DNA from: Gammaproteobacteria bacterium
GTDB lineage: Bacteria; Pseudomonadota; Gammaproteobacteria; Burkholderiales; Gallionellaceae
Length of the DNA: 64,000 nt
Direction: 5' to 3'
NCBI GenBank assembly: GCA_018813765.1
Contig: JAHJBC010000007.1
Coordinates: 124,001 to 188,000, forward strand
Shown piece after piece: positions 20,720 through 30,448 of this stretch (position 1 is the stretch's first letter; every line of letters starts with the position of its first letter). The position numbers and the translations under genes are program-made. The notes beneath the pieces are model-generated. The model saw only the letters and a program-made list of their open reading frames with translations, was not told the DNA's origin and did not search any database.

Positions 20720-22614
20720 ACCGCAATATCGAGCTGAAGAACCATCAGCGCGAGATCTATTATTTCCGGCTGCGGCTGGTGTTGAGTCTGGTCATCGTGG
20801 CAGTGATGCTGCTACTCCTGCTGGCGCGCTTCTTCTATCTGCAAGTGGTGCGCCACGACTATTTCCACACGCTGTCGGATGGCAACCGTATCTACGTGCT
20901 GCCCATCGTACCCAACCGCGGACTGATCCTCGACCGCAACGGACTGGTGATGGCGCGGAACTATTCCGGCTACACACTGGAGATCGAACCGGCAAAAGTG
21001 AAAGGCATGGATGCGCTGATCGCCGAGCTGTCCAAACTGATCGAGATCACACCCCAGGACATCAAGCGTTTCAAGCGTCTGCTGAACGAACGCCAGGCTA
21101 CCGGAACGATCCCCATCCGCAGTCGGCTGAGCAATGAAGAAGTGGCTCGCATCGCCGCCCAGCGCTTCCGGTTTCAGGGAATCGAGATCAAGGCGCGCCT
21201 GTTCCGCGAATATCCCTATAACGATGTGACCTCGCACCTGATCGGCTATGTCGGCCGCATCAACCAGAAAGATATCGAACAGCTCGAGCGGCAAGGCATC
21301 GCATCCAACTACATGGGCTCCGATTACATCGGCAAGACTGGCGTCGAACAGCGTTACGAGAAGGAATTGCACGGCACGGCCGGATTCGAGCGGGTCGAAG
21401 TGGATGCGGGCGGGCGCGCGGTGCGTGTGTTGTCGCGTACGGCTCCGCTCTCCGGCAGCAATCTGGTGTTGACGCTGGATGCGAAATTGCAGGAAGTGGC
21501 GGAGCAGGCCTTCGGCGACTATCGCGGCGCGCTGGTGGCCATTGATCCCACCAACGGCGAGGTGCTGGCATTCATCAGCAAGCCCGGCTACGACCCCAGC
21601 CTGTTCATCGACGGCATCGATACCGAGACTTGGGACACGTTGAACAACTCCCCCGACACGCCGCTCAACAATCGCGCCCTGCGCGGACAGTATCCTCCCG
21701 GCTCAACCATCAAGCCGTTCATGGCGCTGGCCGGACTCCACTACGGAACGCGTTCTCCCGAGCGCACCATCAGTGATCCCGGCTATTTCACCCTGCCCGG
21801 CAGCCGCCACCAGTATCGCGACTGGAAGAGCGGCGGGCACGGCAGCGTGGATATGTTCAAGTCCATCGTCGTATCCTGCGACACCTATTACTACGGTTTG
21901 GCGACCGAAATGGGCATAGACAACATGCATGGCTACCTGTCGGGGTTCGGCTTCGGCAAGAAGACGGGACTGGACATGGATGGCGAGACTTCCGGCCTGC
22001 TGCCATCCAGCGAATGGAAATCGAAGCGCCACAACCAGATCTGGTATCCCGGCGATACTGTCTCGGCTGGCATCGGCCAAGGATACAACCTGGTCACGCC
22101 CTTGCAACTGGCTTTCGCCACAGCGACGCTGACCAACGACGGCATCGCCTTTCAGCCGCATCTGGTCAAGGAGTTACAGAACTCCCCCGGCGACACCGTG
22201 CCGACCGAGCCCACGCAACTGTTCGACTTGCAGATCCCGGCCGAGCACCTGAAGCTGGTGAAGGGTGCGATGGAGGCCGTGACCAGGCCGGGCGGCACGG
22301 CGGTAGGCGCAAACTACGGCGTCAAATATCGCGTGGCGGGCAAGACCGGTACCGCCCAGGTGATCGCCATGAAGCAGGGCGAAAAGTACGACGAGAAGAA
22401 AGTCTCCGAATACAATCGCGATCACGCCTGGTTCATCGCCTTCGCCCCGGCGGACAAGCCGCGCATCGCGATGGCGGTGCTGGTGGAGAACGGCGGACAC
22501 GGCGGTTCCACCGCCGCACCCATCGCACGCAAGGTGCTGGATTATTATCTGCTCGGCCAGACGCCCACTCCATTACAGGCGGTGGATGAAAGAGCCGGCC
22601 TGGAAAGCGACTAA
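20716..22614 (+). CDS. mrdA: Peptidoglycan DD-transpeptidase PBP2
   Basis: The transpeptidase of the elongation machinery. The ORF opens at 20653, but the ATG at 20716 (overlapping the mreD stop) gives the normal N-terminus MNRNIELKNHQREIYYFRLRL, and 632 residues. One TM anchor lies at ~22-45; the pedestal domain includes PNRGLILDRNG. The penicillin-binding motifs are intact: SxxK as STIKPF (~S330), SxD/N as SCD, and KTG as GKTGTAQ (~542). It partners with the RodA polymerase encoded next. Confidence 0.98.
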   Translation: MNRNIELKNHQREIYYFRLRLVLSLVIVAVMLLLLLARFFYLQVVRHDYFHTLSDGNRIYVLPIVPNRGLILDRNGLVMARNYSGYTLEIEPAKVKGMDALIAELSKLIEITPQDIKRFKRLLNERQATGTIPIRSRLSNEEVARIAAQRFRFQGIEIKARLFREYPYNDVTSHLIGYVGRINQKDIEQLERQGIASNYMGSDYIGKTGVEQRYEKELHGTAGFERVEVDAGGRAVRVLSRTAPLSGSNLVLTLDAKLQEVAEQAFGDYRGALVAIDPTNGEVLAFISKPGYDPSLFIDGIDTETWDTLNNSPDTPLNNRALRGQYPPGSTIKPFMALAGLHYGTRSPERTISDPGYFTLPGSRHQYRDWKSGGHGSVDMFKSIVVSCDTYYYGLATEMGIDNMHGYLSGFGFGKKTGLDMDGETSGLLPSSEWKSKRHNQIWYPGDTVSAGIGQGYNLVTPLQLAFATATLTNDGIAFQPHLVKELQNSPGDTVPTEPTQLFDLQIPAEHLKLVKGAMEAVTRPGGTAVGANYGVKYRVAGKTGTAQVIAMKQGEKYDEKKVSEYNRDHAWFIAFAPADKPRIAMAVLVENGGHGGSTAAPIARKVLDYYLLGQTPTPLQAVDERAGLESD

Positions 22615-22616
22615 CA

Positions 22617-23714
22617 ATGAACGCGAGACAACTCAGACAGCGCTTCATGCTGCATCTCGATCCCATCCTGCTGGCGGGACTCGGCGCCTTCATGCTGGTC
22701 AGCCTGGCATTGCTCTACAGCGCCAGCGACGGCAGTTGGATGCGCATCCTGGCCCAGCTTTCCAATATCGCCGTTGGCATGCTCGCGTTATGGGTGGTCG
22801 CCAACATGCCGCTGCACTGGCTGATGCGCATCGCCGTGCCGATGTATGTGACCGGCATGGTGTTGCTGGTCGGCGTCGCGCTGTTCGGCGAGATCAGCCA
22901 CGGTGCGCGGCGCTGGATCAATCTCGGCGTGGCAACGATACAACCATCCGAACTGATGAAGATCGCCGTACCGCTGATGATGGCCTGGTATTTCGAAAAG
23001 AACGAGGCGACCCTGAGGCTGCGTAATTTCGTCGTCGCCGTGATCCTGCTGCTGTTGCCGGTCGGACTGATCCTGCGCCAGCCCGACCTCGGCACCTCCA
23101 TCCTCATCGCCGCCAGCGGCTTCTATGTGCTGTTCCTTGCCGGATTGAGCTGGCGCATCATGCTGGCCGCCACGCTGGCGGCCTTGGCCAGCGCTCCTTT
23201 CCTGTGGTCGATGCTGCACGAATACCAGCGCCACCGCATCCTGATGCTGTTCGACCCGGAGCAGGACGCGCTGGGCAAGGGCTACCACAGCATCCAAAGC
23301 ATGATTGCCATCGGTTCCGGCGGCGTCCTCGGCAAGGGTTTCATGAACGGCACCCAGACCCACCTCGACTTCCTGCCCGAGCGCACCACCGACTTCATCT
23401 TCGCCGTCTGGTCGGAAGAGTTCGGCCTGCTCGGCAACCTGCTGCTGCTGGGGCTGTATGCCTTCGTCATCGGACGCGGCTTCATCATTACCGCCAATGC
23501 CTCGACCTATTTCACGCGCCTGATGGCCGGCAGCATCACGCTCACCTTCTTCACCTATGCCTTCGTCAACATGGGCATGGTGAGCGGCATCCTGCCGGTG
23601 GTGGGCGTGCCGCTGCCGCTGATCAGCTACGGCGGCACATCGTTGCTTACGCTGATGCTCGGTTTTGGTATGCTGATGAGCATCAACTCGCACAAGCAAC
23701 TCGTTAAAACCTGA
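22617..23714 (+). CDS. rodA: Peptidoglycan glycosyltransferase RodA
   Basis: A SEDS-family polymerase that extends glycan strands with PBP2. It has 365 residues and about ten TM helices. SEDS signatures are present: GARRWINLG, QPSELMKIAVPLMMAWYF, RQPDLGTSILI (catalytic Asp in the QPDxG motif) and the C-terminal GVPLPLISYGGTSLLTLM. It starts 2 bp after the mrdA stop. Confidence 0.98.
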   Translation: MNARQLRQRFMLHLDPILLAGLGAFMLVSLALLYSASDGSWMRILAQLSNIAVGMLALWVVANMPLHWLMRIAVPMYVTGMVLLVGVALFGEISHGARRWINLGVATIQPSELMKIAVPLMMAWYFEKNEATLRLRNFVVAVILLLLPVGLILRQPDLGTSILIAASGFYVLFLAGLSWRIMLAATLAALASAPFLWSMLHEYQRHRILMLFDPEQDALGKGYHSIQSMIAIGSGGVLGKGFMNGTQTHLDFLPERTTDFIFAVWSEEFGLLGNLLLLGLYAFVIGRGFIITANASTYFTRLMAGSITLTFFTYAFVNMGMVSGILPVVGVPLPLISYGGTSLLTLMLGFGMLMSINSHKQLVKT

Positions 23715-23727
23715 CAGGGGACAGATA

Positions 23728-24690
23728 ATGAACAAGGAAGCTTTGTTGGCATGCATCGTCGCGCTTGCGGTGACCGGTTGTGCCACCTCACCGGGCAAGG
23801 ACCAGCAGCAAGGAGCAGCACCCATCGTCGATGCTGCTTCCGGCCCCAACGGCAAGTCGGCACGTGCGGCATCGACCCCCTCGACGGTCAGCGCACCCGC
23901 CAGTTCGGGCGGCGGCTACCTGCCCGGCGACGGCCCCGGCGGCGAGACCGTGGACCTCAACGCCATCCCCGACGCCGTGCCCAAAGCCGAACCGCTGCAC
24001 CGCTATGCCAACCGCCCCTATTCCGCACTCGGCAAGACCTACACTCCGCTCACCGAGACCGGAAAATACAAGGAACGCGGCAGCGCCTCCTGGTACGGAA
24101 AAAAATTCCACGGCCAGCGCACCTCCATCGGCGAGACCTACGACATGTACGGCATGACCGCCGCGCACCCCACCCTGCCCATCCCCAGTTACGCGCGCGT
24201 CACCAACGTCGCCACCGGCAAATCGGTCGTCGTGCGTGTGAACGACCGCGGCCCGTTCCTGCATGAGCGCATCATGGACCTTTCCTATGTCGCCGCAGCC
24301 AAACTCGGCTACATCAACACCGGCAGCGCCGAAGTCGAAGTCGAGAGCATTCGCGTGGACGGTAACGCTCCGGTCACTGCGCCGATTGGGACCGCCACAC
24401 TGACAGTCGCGCCGATTGCTGCATCGACCATGCCGGTCGAAACCGCTGGCACCGCCACCGGCCAGGTGTTCCTGCAACTCGGCGCGTTCCGCTCGCCGGA
24501 GGGAGCGGAAAGTTTCCTCTCCCGCATGCGCTCGGAACTGGGCGAAGGCAGCAAACCGCTCAGGCTGTATGAAAAAGATGGCCTGACGCGCGTGCATCTC
24601 GGCCCCTACGCCAGTGCAAGTGAGGCGCGCAGCGCAGCATCCAGACTGGAAGGCCAGCTTGGCTTCAAGCCTTTCGTGAGCAAGCACTGA
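23728..24690 (+). CDS. rlpA: Septal-ring lytic transglycosylase RlpA-like lipoprotein
   Basis: An outer-membrane lipoprotein that cuts naked glycan strands. It has 320 residues: signal and lipobox LAVTGC (C20), a Pro/Ala-rich linker, a double-psi beta-barrel (GSASWYGKKFHGQRTSIGE through VVVRVNDRGPF, residues ~111-180), and a C-terminal SPOR domain from ~245 (FLQLGAFRSPEGAESF). The catalytic His/Asp surroundings (TAAHPTLP and NDRGP) are present. It sits 13 bp downstream of rodA, the common cell-wall cluster arrangement. Confidence 0.95.
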   Translation: MNKEALLACIVALAVTGCATSPGKDQQQGAAPIVDAASGPNGKSARAASTPSTVSAPASSGGGYLPGDGPGGETVDLNAIPDAVPKAEPLHRYANRPYSALGKTYTPLTETGKYKERGSASWYGKKFHGQRTSIGETYDMYGMTAAHPTLPIPSYARVTNVATGKSVVVRVNDRGPFLHERIMDLSYVAAAKLGYINTGSAEVEVESIRVDGNAPVTAPIGTATLTVAPIAASTMPVETAGTATGQVFLQLGAFRSPEGAESFLSRMRSELGEGSKPLRLYEKDGLTRVHLGPYASASEARSAASRLEGQLGFKPFVSKH

Positions 24691-25040
24691 TGAAGACGGC
24701 GGCGGCTCTCGCGGTTGGCTTCGTCGCCTTCATCCACATCAATATCCTGATCCTCGAAATGTTCCTGTGGGAAAAACCCGCAGGCCTGCGCGCGTTCGGC
24801 CTGAGCAGGGAATTCGCCGCACAGACCCGAGTGCTGGCCGCCAACCAGGGTCTGTACAACGGCTTCCTGGCAGCAGGGCTGATCTGGGGATTGTGGACCG
24901 GCACAATCTATGTGCAGCAGTTCTTTCTCGGCTGCGTGCTGGTGGCCGGCATCTATGGTGCGCTCACAGCGAATGTGAAGATACTCTGGATACAGGCGAT
25001 GCCGGCATTGGCAGGATTGGTGCTGGTGGGGTTGGTGTAA
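24690..25040 (+). CDS. DUF1304 family membrane protein
   Basis: 116 residues with four hydrophobic helices; the conserved segment HINILILEMFLWEKP...FGL and the later ANQGLYNGFLAAGLIWGL mark DUF1304. The function is not known. The ATG shares its A with the last base of the rlpA stop codon, so it is the last gene of the cell-wall operon by position, though no functional link is established. A strong hairpin follows at 25068. Confidence 0.85.
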   Translation: MKTAAALAVGFVAFIHINILILEMFLWEKPAGLRAFGLSREFAAQTRVLAANQGLYNGFLAAGLIWGLWTGTIYVQQFFLGCVLVAGIYGALTANVKILWIQAMPALAGLVLVGLV

Positions 25041-25067
25041 GCCAACGAGGCAGTGCCAAAACAAGAA

Positions 25068-25096
25068 AGCGGCCTGCAAGCCGCTCATATTTTATT
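25068..25096 (+). terminator. Rho-independent terminator after the mre-rlpA operon
   Basis: The stem AGCGGC-ctgcaa-GCCGCT is followed by CATATTTTATT, 28 bp after the DUF1304 stop. The remaining bases to 25204 show nothing further. Confidence 0.75.
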
Positions 25097-25204
25097 GCGG
25101 AAGATGATCAGAAATTTTTGATCGAATACTTTGCAAATACACTACAGAATTGGTTTGAGAAAGTTATTCGAACACGAACATCCCTTTAGCTCCCTTGATC
25201 TTCC

Positions 25205-27679
25205 TTAAGGACTTTCGGAGGCACCGATATCGGCGGCATTGTTGGGTCTGCTCAACTGGAAGAAATCAGAAAACACTGGAACCGCTGATTCACCCTTGGC
25301 TCCAGCATCTCTGGCCGGATTGGTAAGCAGTGCATTCAGGCTGAAATCTCCAGGGGCAGCAGGCGTCGAGCTAACGAACAAATCGGATGTTTGGTTGTGG
25401 AGGAGATTATTCGACCCCACGAATCCCGATTCTCCGGTGCCGGATATCATGACCGGATTGGAGGCTAATGGAGCGGAACCCAAGTTGTTTATCACGGAGA
25501 CGTTGGTTGCTGTTGAGTCAATGGTGACGCCATACAGATCACCTGCAGAATTGCTGTAAAAGGTGTTGTTGTATACACGAACATTAGCGGGAGGGAATCC
25601 TGGGGTGCCCCATTGCGCAATGTCAACGCATAGAAAGTCGATACCGCCAGTCATATCGCATATGTTATTTCGTATTGTGGTATCTGATGAATTGATATGC
25701 ATGAACAAGCGCCCCCCGGAACCAGACTTGAACCAGTTGCGCTCAAGAATTACATCTCTCACGCGCTCATCGTGAGCCGCGCTTTGTGGTCCAATTGAAA
25801 AAGCCCAAGGTGCTGCGCCACCTATTATTTGGTTGTCGGAAATGACAACCTTTTCAGTATATCCACTAAGCGGCGTAGCTACTCCAAGGGGGTGCGTGTT
25901 GGTCGTGTAGGTATACGATGGACCTACCGATGCATTTTCTGGTGATATGCACTCGCCTGCAGGGCTGTTGACATCGCACCACGTTGGCCCGTGCAACTTG
26001 ATTACCAGTTGTGTGATTCCAGGGCGAGCCAAGGTGTTATTGCTAATAATCCCTTTGACCAAGTAGCCGGATCTAATAGTGTGCGTTCCACCATCATCCA
26101 AATTATCAATATAGTTGCCCATCGCCACGCTTCTAATACCAGCCAGGAAAATCCCCCAGCCGCATACGGGACCCGCGTCATTGCAACCTGGAATACCAGA
26201 AATTACGGAGTCCACTATAGCCATATCCTCATAAAGCGTATGCCCCGCATGTGACGGTACGCCATCATTAATCCACCAGTCCAGAATTGAAGTGCCTTCG
26301 ATAATGCCGCCGCCGGTATGGTGTACATGTAGTCGTAGTGCCAAAAAATTCTTGAACCCGCCATCCGCAACAATGCCATTAGTATTGGTGCCTGACATGC
26401 CATCAAGCTCCAGATCAATTACGCGCCAATCGCCAATTTCTGGCGTTGTTGCGCTTGAAAATTTTAGAATATTCGTATTCCCCGACATGCGTACGGCAGG
26501 GTTCGCCCCATTCCCAAACGCGCCCACGGTACCGGGGCCGTTGCTGGTTAGCGAAGCTGTTGTTGTGGTGCTAAACGTATCCCCCTTTCTAAACAGCACT
26601 CTTTTTCCAGTTTGCGCATAAGTACCAATTGCCTCAGCGAAATTTTGCTGTAGTACGGCAACGGCTCCTACAGGGCAGCCATCGCTGCCTGGAACGGGGA
26701 GCGGGGCCGCTGCGCCAATACAGATGGTATTGGCGCCCGCAAATACGTCGTCAGGGTTCTGGACCACGATTTTGGCGCACTCGTTTGTCACCGTGTTGGT
26801 GCCATCGGTGGCGGACAAGGTAACGATGTACGTGCCCGGCGTTTCAAATACGTGAGAAGCGACAGGGCCGGTTGCTGCGTTGCGGCTGCTGACACCAGCC
26901 CTGCTACCCGTGCTCCACGTTGTACCGCTGAGGGAGCCGGCGTCATCGCCGAAGTTCCAGCGGTATTCGAGATCATGGAAGGGTCGGGGTGTTGATGGTG
27001 TCGTGGCAGTCTCTGTAGCATCAAAAAATACTGCAAATGGTGCAACACCGTTAAACCTGCTCGGGATGTTTGATAGTGAGATGAAGTCGGTGTCGCCAGA
27101 ACTCGAGCATCCGGAGATCATACCGCCTGCCAGTTGCCAGGTGCCAGTCGCATCGTTGGCAACGAAGGGCGCGGCAATGGTGAAGCTCGTATCAGTCCGG
27201 GTCAGGACGGTGTACGTACCGTCGTAATTAGTAGTTCCACTTATGGAAATGACTGACCCGATAGTCAATGAGTTATCCGATGTGACGCGAACAATATTCG
27301 TGCCCCCACTTGCAAATGCAGTAATTGCTGCCGGGGCGACTGTAATCGTCAAGCTTTGACTTGCCGTACCACCCACACCAACACACGTTACGATATAACT
27401 AATAGAGGAAGTCAATGCCCCGGTATTAAATGAACCCCATGTGTTGGTTCCTCCACCACCTGATGATATGCATGAGGTGCTGTTGGTCGATGACCAAGTG
27501 ATGGTGGTACTACCGTTATAGGCAACTGAAACAGAAGCTGCAGAAAGGGAAACGGTAGGGGTGGTAGAGCCAGATGGAGGGGGAGAAGATACCCCACCAC
27601 CGCCGCTGCACGAGGTGATGCCGGAAAGCGCAAACACTAGCGCAGAAACTCTTAAAACGATAGCGCTGATGTTAGACAT
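25205..27679 (-). CDS. Large secreted lipoprotein with Ig-like/PKD region and beta-helix domain
   Basis: 824 residues from the ATG at 27679 (ribosome site AAGGGAAG); the ORF track begins 15 codons earlier. The signal ends at lipobox ITSC, followed by SGGGG, a flexible tether. Next come an Ig-like stretch (TITWSSTNSTSC), a PKD-like domain with the core YRWNFGDD, and a C-terminal half rich in short Asn-containing strands (VILERNWF, TTIRNNICD, VRVYNNTFYSNS), typical of right-handed parallel beta-helices of the polysaccharide-lyase or adhesin type. No catalytic residues can be assigned. GC content and codon use are lower than in the flanking operons, suggesting acquisition. Confidence 0.8.
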   Translation of the reverse strand: MSNISAIVLRVSALVFALSGITSCSGGGGVSSPPPSGSTTPTVSLSAASVSVAYNGSTTITWSSTNSTSCISSGGGGTNTWGSFNTGALTSSISYIVTCVGVGGTASQSLTITVAPAAITAFASGGTNIVRVTSDNSLTIGSVISISGTTNYDGTYTVLTRTDTSFTIAAPFVANDATGTWQLAGGMISGCSSSGDTDFISLSNIPSRFNGVAPFAVFFDATETATTPSTPRPFHDLEYRWNFGDDAGSLSGTTWSTGSRAGVSSRNAATGPVASHVFETPGTYIVTLSATDGTNTVTNECAKIVVQNPDDVFAGANTICIGAAAPLPVPGSDGCPVGAVAVLQQNFAEAIGTYAQTGKRVLFRKGDTFSTTTTASLTSNGPGTVGAFGNGANPAVRMSGNTNILKFSSATTPEIGDWRVIDLELDGMSGTNTNGIVADGGFKNFLALRLHVHHTGGGIIEGTSILDWWINDGVPSHAGHTLYEDMAIVDSVISGIPGCNDAGPVCGWGIFLAGIRSVAMGNYIDNLDDGGTHTIRSGYLVKGIISNNTLARPGITQLVIKLHGPTWCDVNSPAGECISPENASVGPSYTYTTNTHPLGVATPLSGYTEKVVISDNQIIGGAAPWAFSIGPQSAAHDERVRDVILERNWFKSGSGGRLFMHINSSDTTIRNNICDMTGGIDFLCVDIAQWGTPGFPPANVRVYNNTFYSNSAGDLYGVTIDSTATNVSVINNLGSAPLASNPVMISGTGESGFVGSNNLLHNQTSDLFVSSTPAAPGDFSLNALLTNPARDAGAKGESAVPVFSDFFQLSRPNNAADIGASESP

Positions 27680-27864
27680 GTGTCTTCCCTTTGAATTCAG
27701 GCAGCAATGGGAGCGGCATTCCAATTGTTCTGGAGCAAAGGCATGGCCTGAAACTTCTCCCCGGATATGGATGTCCGCAACCTACCCCGTCCCGTCGAGA
27801 GGGTCAATATGCCAAACGGCCTATACCTTTGAAGATGTGGAAGTTGAATTGATGCTGCACCTAC
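27680..27864. other. Gap without a gene
   Basis: This is the upstream region of the beta-helix lipoprotein and the 3' flank of cbbR. Apart from the ribosome site for the lipoprotein, no feature could be supported. Confidence 0.4.
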
Positions 27865-28758
27865 TCAGACCTGCGACTCGCTCAACAGATATCTCTCGAA
27901 CTCATGCGCGGCCACCGACGGCCGTTTGTCCTTTCGCTGCACGATGTACCAGTGGCGCACGATGGGGAAGCCGGCAACGTCGAGTATCGCGAGTCGCTTC
28001 GTCTCCAGTTCCAGTTCGATGCCGTGGCGCGAGATGATTCCCAGCCCCATGCCCGCCTGCACCGATTGTTTGATGGCTTCATTGGTGTCCATCTCCATAT
28101 GCGCGGGCAGCGCGAGTTTGTGGCTGGCGAAGAAGCGTTCCGCCACGCCGCGCGTGCCGGAGCCTTGCTCGCGCAGCAGGAAGGTCTCCTTCGCCAGTTG
28201 TTTTGCCTGTATCTTCTTTGCGCGCGCCAGCGGATGCGTGGGCGCGGCGATCACCACCAGCGGATTCTCCAGGAAGGCTTCGGCACGCATGTCGGCACCC
28301 TGCGGCGGCTGGCCCATGATGGCGAGGTCGGCGACGTTGTCGGCCACCTGCTTCACCACCGCGTCGCGGTTGGCCACCGAGAGGCTTACCTGTATCTTGG
28401 GATGCGCCTGCACGAACTTCGCCAGCAGTTGCGGCATGAAGTAGTTGGCGGTGCTGACCGCTGCGATGGTGAGGCGGCCGCGCTCCAGACCTTTCATCTC
28501 GTCGAAGGCAGATTCCATCTCGTTCATCAGTTGCAGCATGGCGCGGGCATAGTGCAGCAGCTCTTCCCCGGCGGCGGTAAGATGCAGCTTCTTGCCGGTC
28601 TGTTCGAACAGCGGCAGGCCGATTGCACCCTCGGCCTGCTTGATCTGCATGGACACCGCAGGTTGCGACAGAAACAGTTCCGCCGCCGCGCGCGAATGGT
28701 TGAGATGGCGGGCGACGCTCTCGAAGACCTGCAACTGGCGGAGGGAGATGGGCAGCAT
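27865..28758 (-). CDS. cbbR: LysR-type regulator of CO2 fixation genes
   Basis: CbbR-type LTTR, the usual activator of Calvin-cycle operons. The ORF begins at 28794, but the natural start is the ATG at 28758 (MLPISLRQLQVFESVARHLNHSRAAAELF), giving 297 residues. The winged HTH spans ~1-60 (AAAELFLSQPAVSMQIKQAE) and the effector-binding domain follows (RGRLTIAAVSTANYFMPQLLAKF). The divergent position, 139 bp from cbbM, with LTTR boxes between them, supports the assignment to the cbb genes rather than another LysR role. Confidence 0.93.
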   Translation of the reverse strand: MLPISLRQLQVFESVARHLNHSRAAAELFLSQPAVSMQIKQAEGAIGLPLFEQTGKKLHLTAAGEELLHYARAMLQLMNEMESAFDEMKGLERGRLTIAAVSTANYFMPQLLAKFVQAHPKIQVSLSVANRDAVVKQVADNVADLAIMGQPPQGADMRAEAFLENPLVVIAAPTHPLARAKKIQAKQLAKETFLLREQGSGTRGVAERFFASHKLALPAHMEMDTNEAIKQSVQAGMGLGIISRHGIELELETKRLAILDVAGFPIVRHWYIVQRKDKRPSVAAHEFERYLLSESQV

Positions 28759-28772
28759 GGGCGATTTATACC

Positions 28773-28798
28773 ATAAGTCTTGCTTATGATTCACATAA
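28773..28798. promoter_or_regulatory. Tandem LysR-type (CbbR) operator boxes
   Basis: Two overlapping 5-5-5 palindromes with the T-N11-A core lie in the cbbR-cbbM intergenic region: ATAAG-N5-CTTAT at 28773-28787 and TTATG-N5-CATAA at 28784-28798. They share four bases and sit 11 bp apart (one helical turn), the format of LTTR recognition sites. Confidence 0.7.
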
Positions 28799-28831
28799 AA
28801 ACATTTGACTTTTATTTATGGTAGCCGGGCG

Positions 28832-28837
28832 TATAGT
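28832..28837 (+). promoter_or_regulatory. Candidate -10 box for cbbM
   Basis: TATAGT lies 61 bp before the cbbM ATG. The best -35-like hexamer, TTGACT at 28805, is 21 bp away, too far for a normal promoter, as would fit activator dependence on CbbR. Confidence 0.45.
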
Positions 28838-28897
28838 GCGCTCCATCGCAAGAGAAACAACCGATTCAAATTCGATAAACCATATCAGGAGAGAACA

Positions 28898-30277
28898 ATG
28901 GACCAGTCCAATCGTTATGCCGATCTGACCCTCAAGGAAGAGGATCTGATCAAGGGTGGCAAGCACATTCTGGTGGCTTACAAGATGAAGCCCAAGGGCA
29001 GTTTGGGTTATCTGGAAGCCGCCGCGCACTTCGCTGCCGAGTCTTCAACCGGCACCAATGTGGAAGTCTCCACCACCGACGAATTCACCAAAGGCGTCGA
29101 CGCGCTGGTCTATTACATCGACGAAACCACCGAGGACATGCGCATCGCATATCCGTTGGAACTGTTCGACCGCAACGTGACCGACGGCCGCATGATGCTG
29201 GTGTCTTTCCTCACACTGGCGATCGGCAACAACCAGGGCATGGGCGACATCGAGCACGCCAAGATGATCGACTTCTACGTTCCCGAAGAAGTGGTCCGCC
29301 AGTTCGACTGCCCGGCCACCAACATCGAAGACCTGTGGCGCATCCTCGGCCGTCCGGTCAAGGATGGCGGTTACATCTCCGGCACCATCATCAAGCCCAA
29401 ACTGGGTCTGCGTCCGGAGCCGTTCGCCAAAGCGGCTTACCAGTTCTGGCTGGGTGGCGACTTCATCAAGAACGATGAACCGCAGGGCAACCAGACCTTC
29501 GCTCCGGTGAAGAAAGTGATCCCGCTGGTGTACGACGCAATGAAGCGCGCCATGGATGAAACCGGCGATGCCAAATTGTTCTCCATGAACATCACTGCCG
29601 ACGACCACTACGAAATGCTGGCGCGTGCCGATTTCGCACTGGAAACCTTCGGCCCGGATGCCAACAAGCTGGCCTTCCTGGTTGACGGCTTCGTGGGCGG
29701 CCCCGGCATGGTGACTACTGCACGTCGTCAGTATCCGAACCAGTTCCTGCACTACCACCGCGCCGGTCACGGCATGGTGACTTCACCGAGCGCCAAGCGC
29801 GGCTACACCGCGTTCGTGCTGGCCAAGATGTCGCGTCTGCAAGGTGCTTCCGGCATCCACGTCGGCACCATGGGCTACGGCAAGATGGAAGGCGAAGGCG
29901 ACGACAAGATCATCGCTTACATGATCGAACGCGACGAGTGCCAGGGTCCGGTCTACTTCCAGAAGTGGTACGGCGTGAAGGCCACCACCCCGATCATCTC
30001 CGGCGGCATGAACGCGCTGCGCCTGCCCGGCTTCTTCAAGAACCTCGGCCACGGCAACGTCATCAACACTGCGGGTGGCGGTTCCTACGGCCACATCGAT
30101 TCCCCGGCCGCCGGTGCGATCTCGCTGCGCCAGTCGTACGAGTGCTGGAAGGCCGGTGCCGACCCGATTGAATGGGCCAAGACGCACAAGGAATTCGCAC
30201 GTGCTTTCGAGTCCTTCCCCAAAGATGCGGACAAGCTGTTCCCGGGCTGGCGCGAGAAGCTGGGCGTGCACAAGTAA
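28898..30277 (+). CDS. cbbM: Ribulose-1,5-bisphosphate carboxylase/oxygenase, form II
   Basis: RuBisCO form II fixes CO2 onto ribulose bisphosphate. The ORF opens at 28805, but the ATG at 28898, preceded by AGGAGAG, gives the family start [17 protein letters not shown] and 459 residues, close to Rhodospirillum rubrum CbbM (466). Catalytic residues fall at the same numbers as in that enzyme: K166 in GTIIKPK, the carbamylated K191 and metal ligands D193/E194 in [14 protein letters not shown]. Loop 6 is seen as [14 protein letters not shown]. No small subunit is present, as expected for form II, which suits elevated CO2 and low oxygen. Confidence 0.99.
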   Translation: MDQSNRYADLTLKEEDLIKGGKHILVAYKMKPKGSLGYLEAAAHFAAESSTGTNVEVSTTDEFTKGVDALVYYIDETTEDMRIAYPLELFDRNVTDGRMMLVSFLTLAIGNNQGMGDIEHAKMIDFYVPEEVVRQFDCPATNIEDLWRILGRPVKDGGYISGTIIKPKLGLRPEPFAKAAYQFWLGGDFIKNDEPQGNQTFAPVKKVIPLVYDAMKRAMDETGDAKLFSMNITADDHYEMLARADFALETFGPDANKLAFLVDGFVGGPGMVTTARRQYPNQFLHYHRAGHGMVTSPSAKRGYTAFVLAKMSRLQGASGIHVGTMGYGKMEGEGDDKIIAYMIERDECQGPVYFQKWYGVKATTPIISGGMNALRLPGFFKNLGHGNVINTAGGGSYGHIDSPAAGAISLRQSYECWKAGADPIEWAKTHKEFARAFESFPKDADKLFPGWREKLGVHK

Positions 30278-30337
30278 GCTAGTAGCGGGTAGCCGGTAGC
30301 TTGTAGCCCTTTGCTGCAGGCTACACAAAACGCTTCG

Positions 30338-30366
30338 ACGCCCCCGCTTGCCGGGGGCGTTTTTTC
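30338..30366 (+). terminator. Rho-independent terminator between cbbM and cbbQ
   Basis: ACGCCCCCG-cttg-CCGGGGGCGT followed by TTTTTTC. It would uncouple high-level cbbM transcription from the activase genes. Confidence 0.88.
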
Positions 30367-30376
30367 TAAAGGGTTA

Positions 30377-30448
30377 TGGGAGCGCCGACGTCCCGTCGGC
30401 ATGAATTCAGAAAATCAAAATCTGCCGACGGGGACGTCGGCGCTCCCA
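30377..30448. repeat. Palindromic repeat (family B) upstream of cbbQ
   Basis: A second copy of the GGGAGCGCCGACGTCCCGTC type inverted repeat first seen at 14056, with arms closing as GACGTCGGCGCTCCCA. Confidence 0.82.

Noticed and set aside
28805-28837. TTGACT ... TATAGT read as a standard sigma-70 promoter for cbbM.
   Set aside because: Spacing is 21 bp, outside the normal 16-18 range, so I listed only the -10 candidate.
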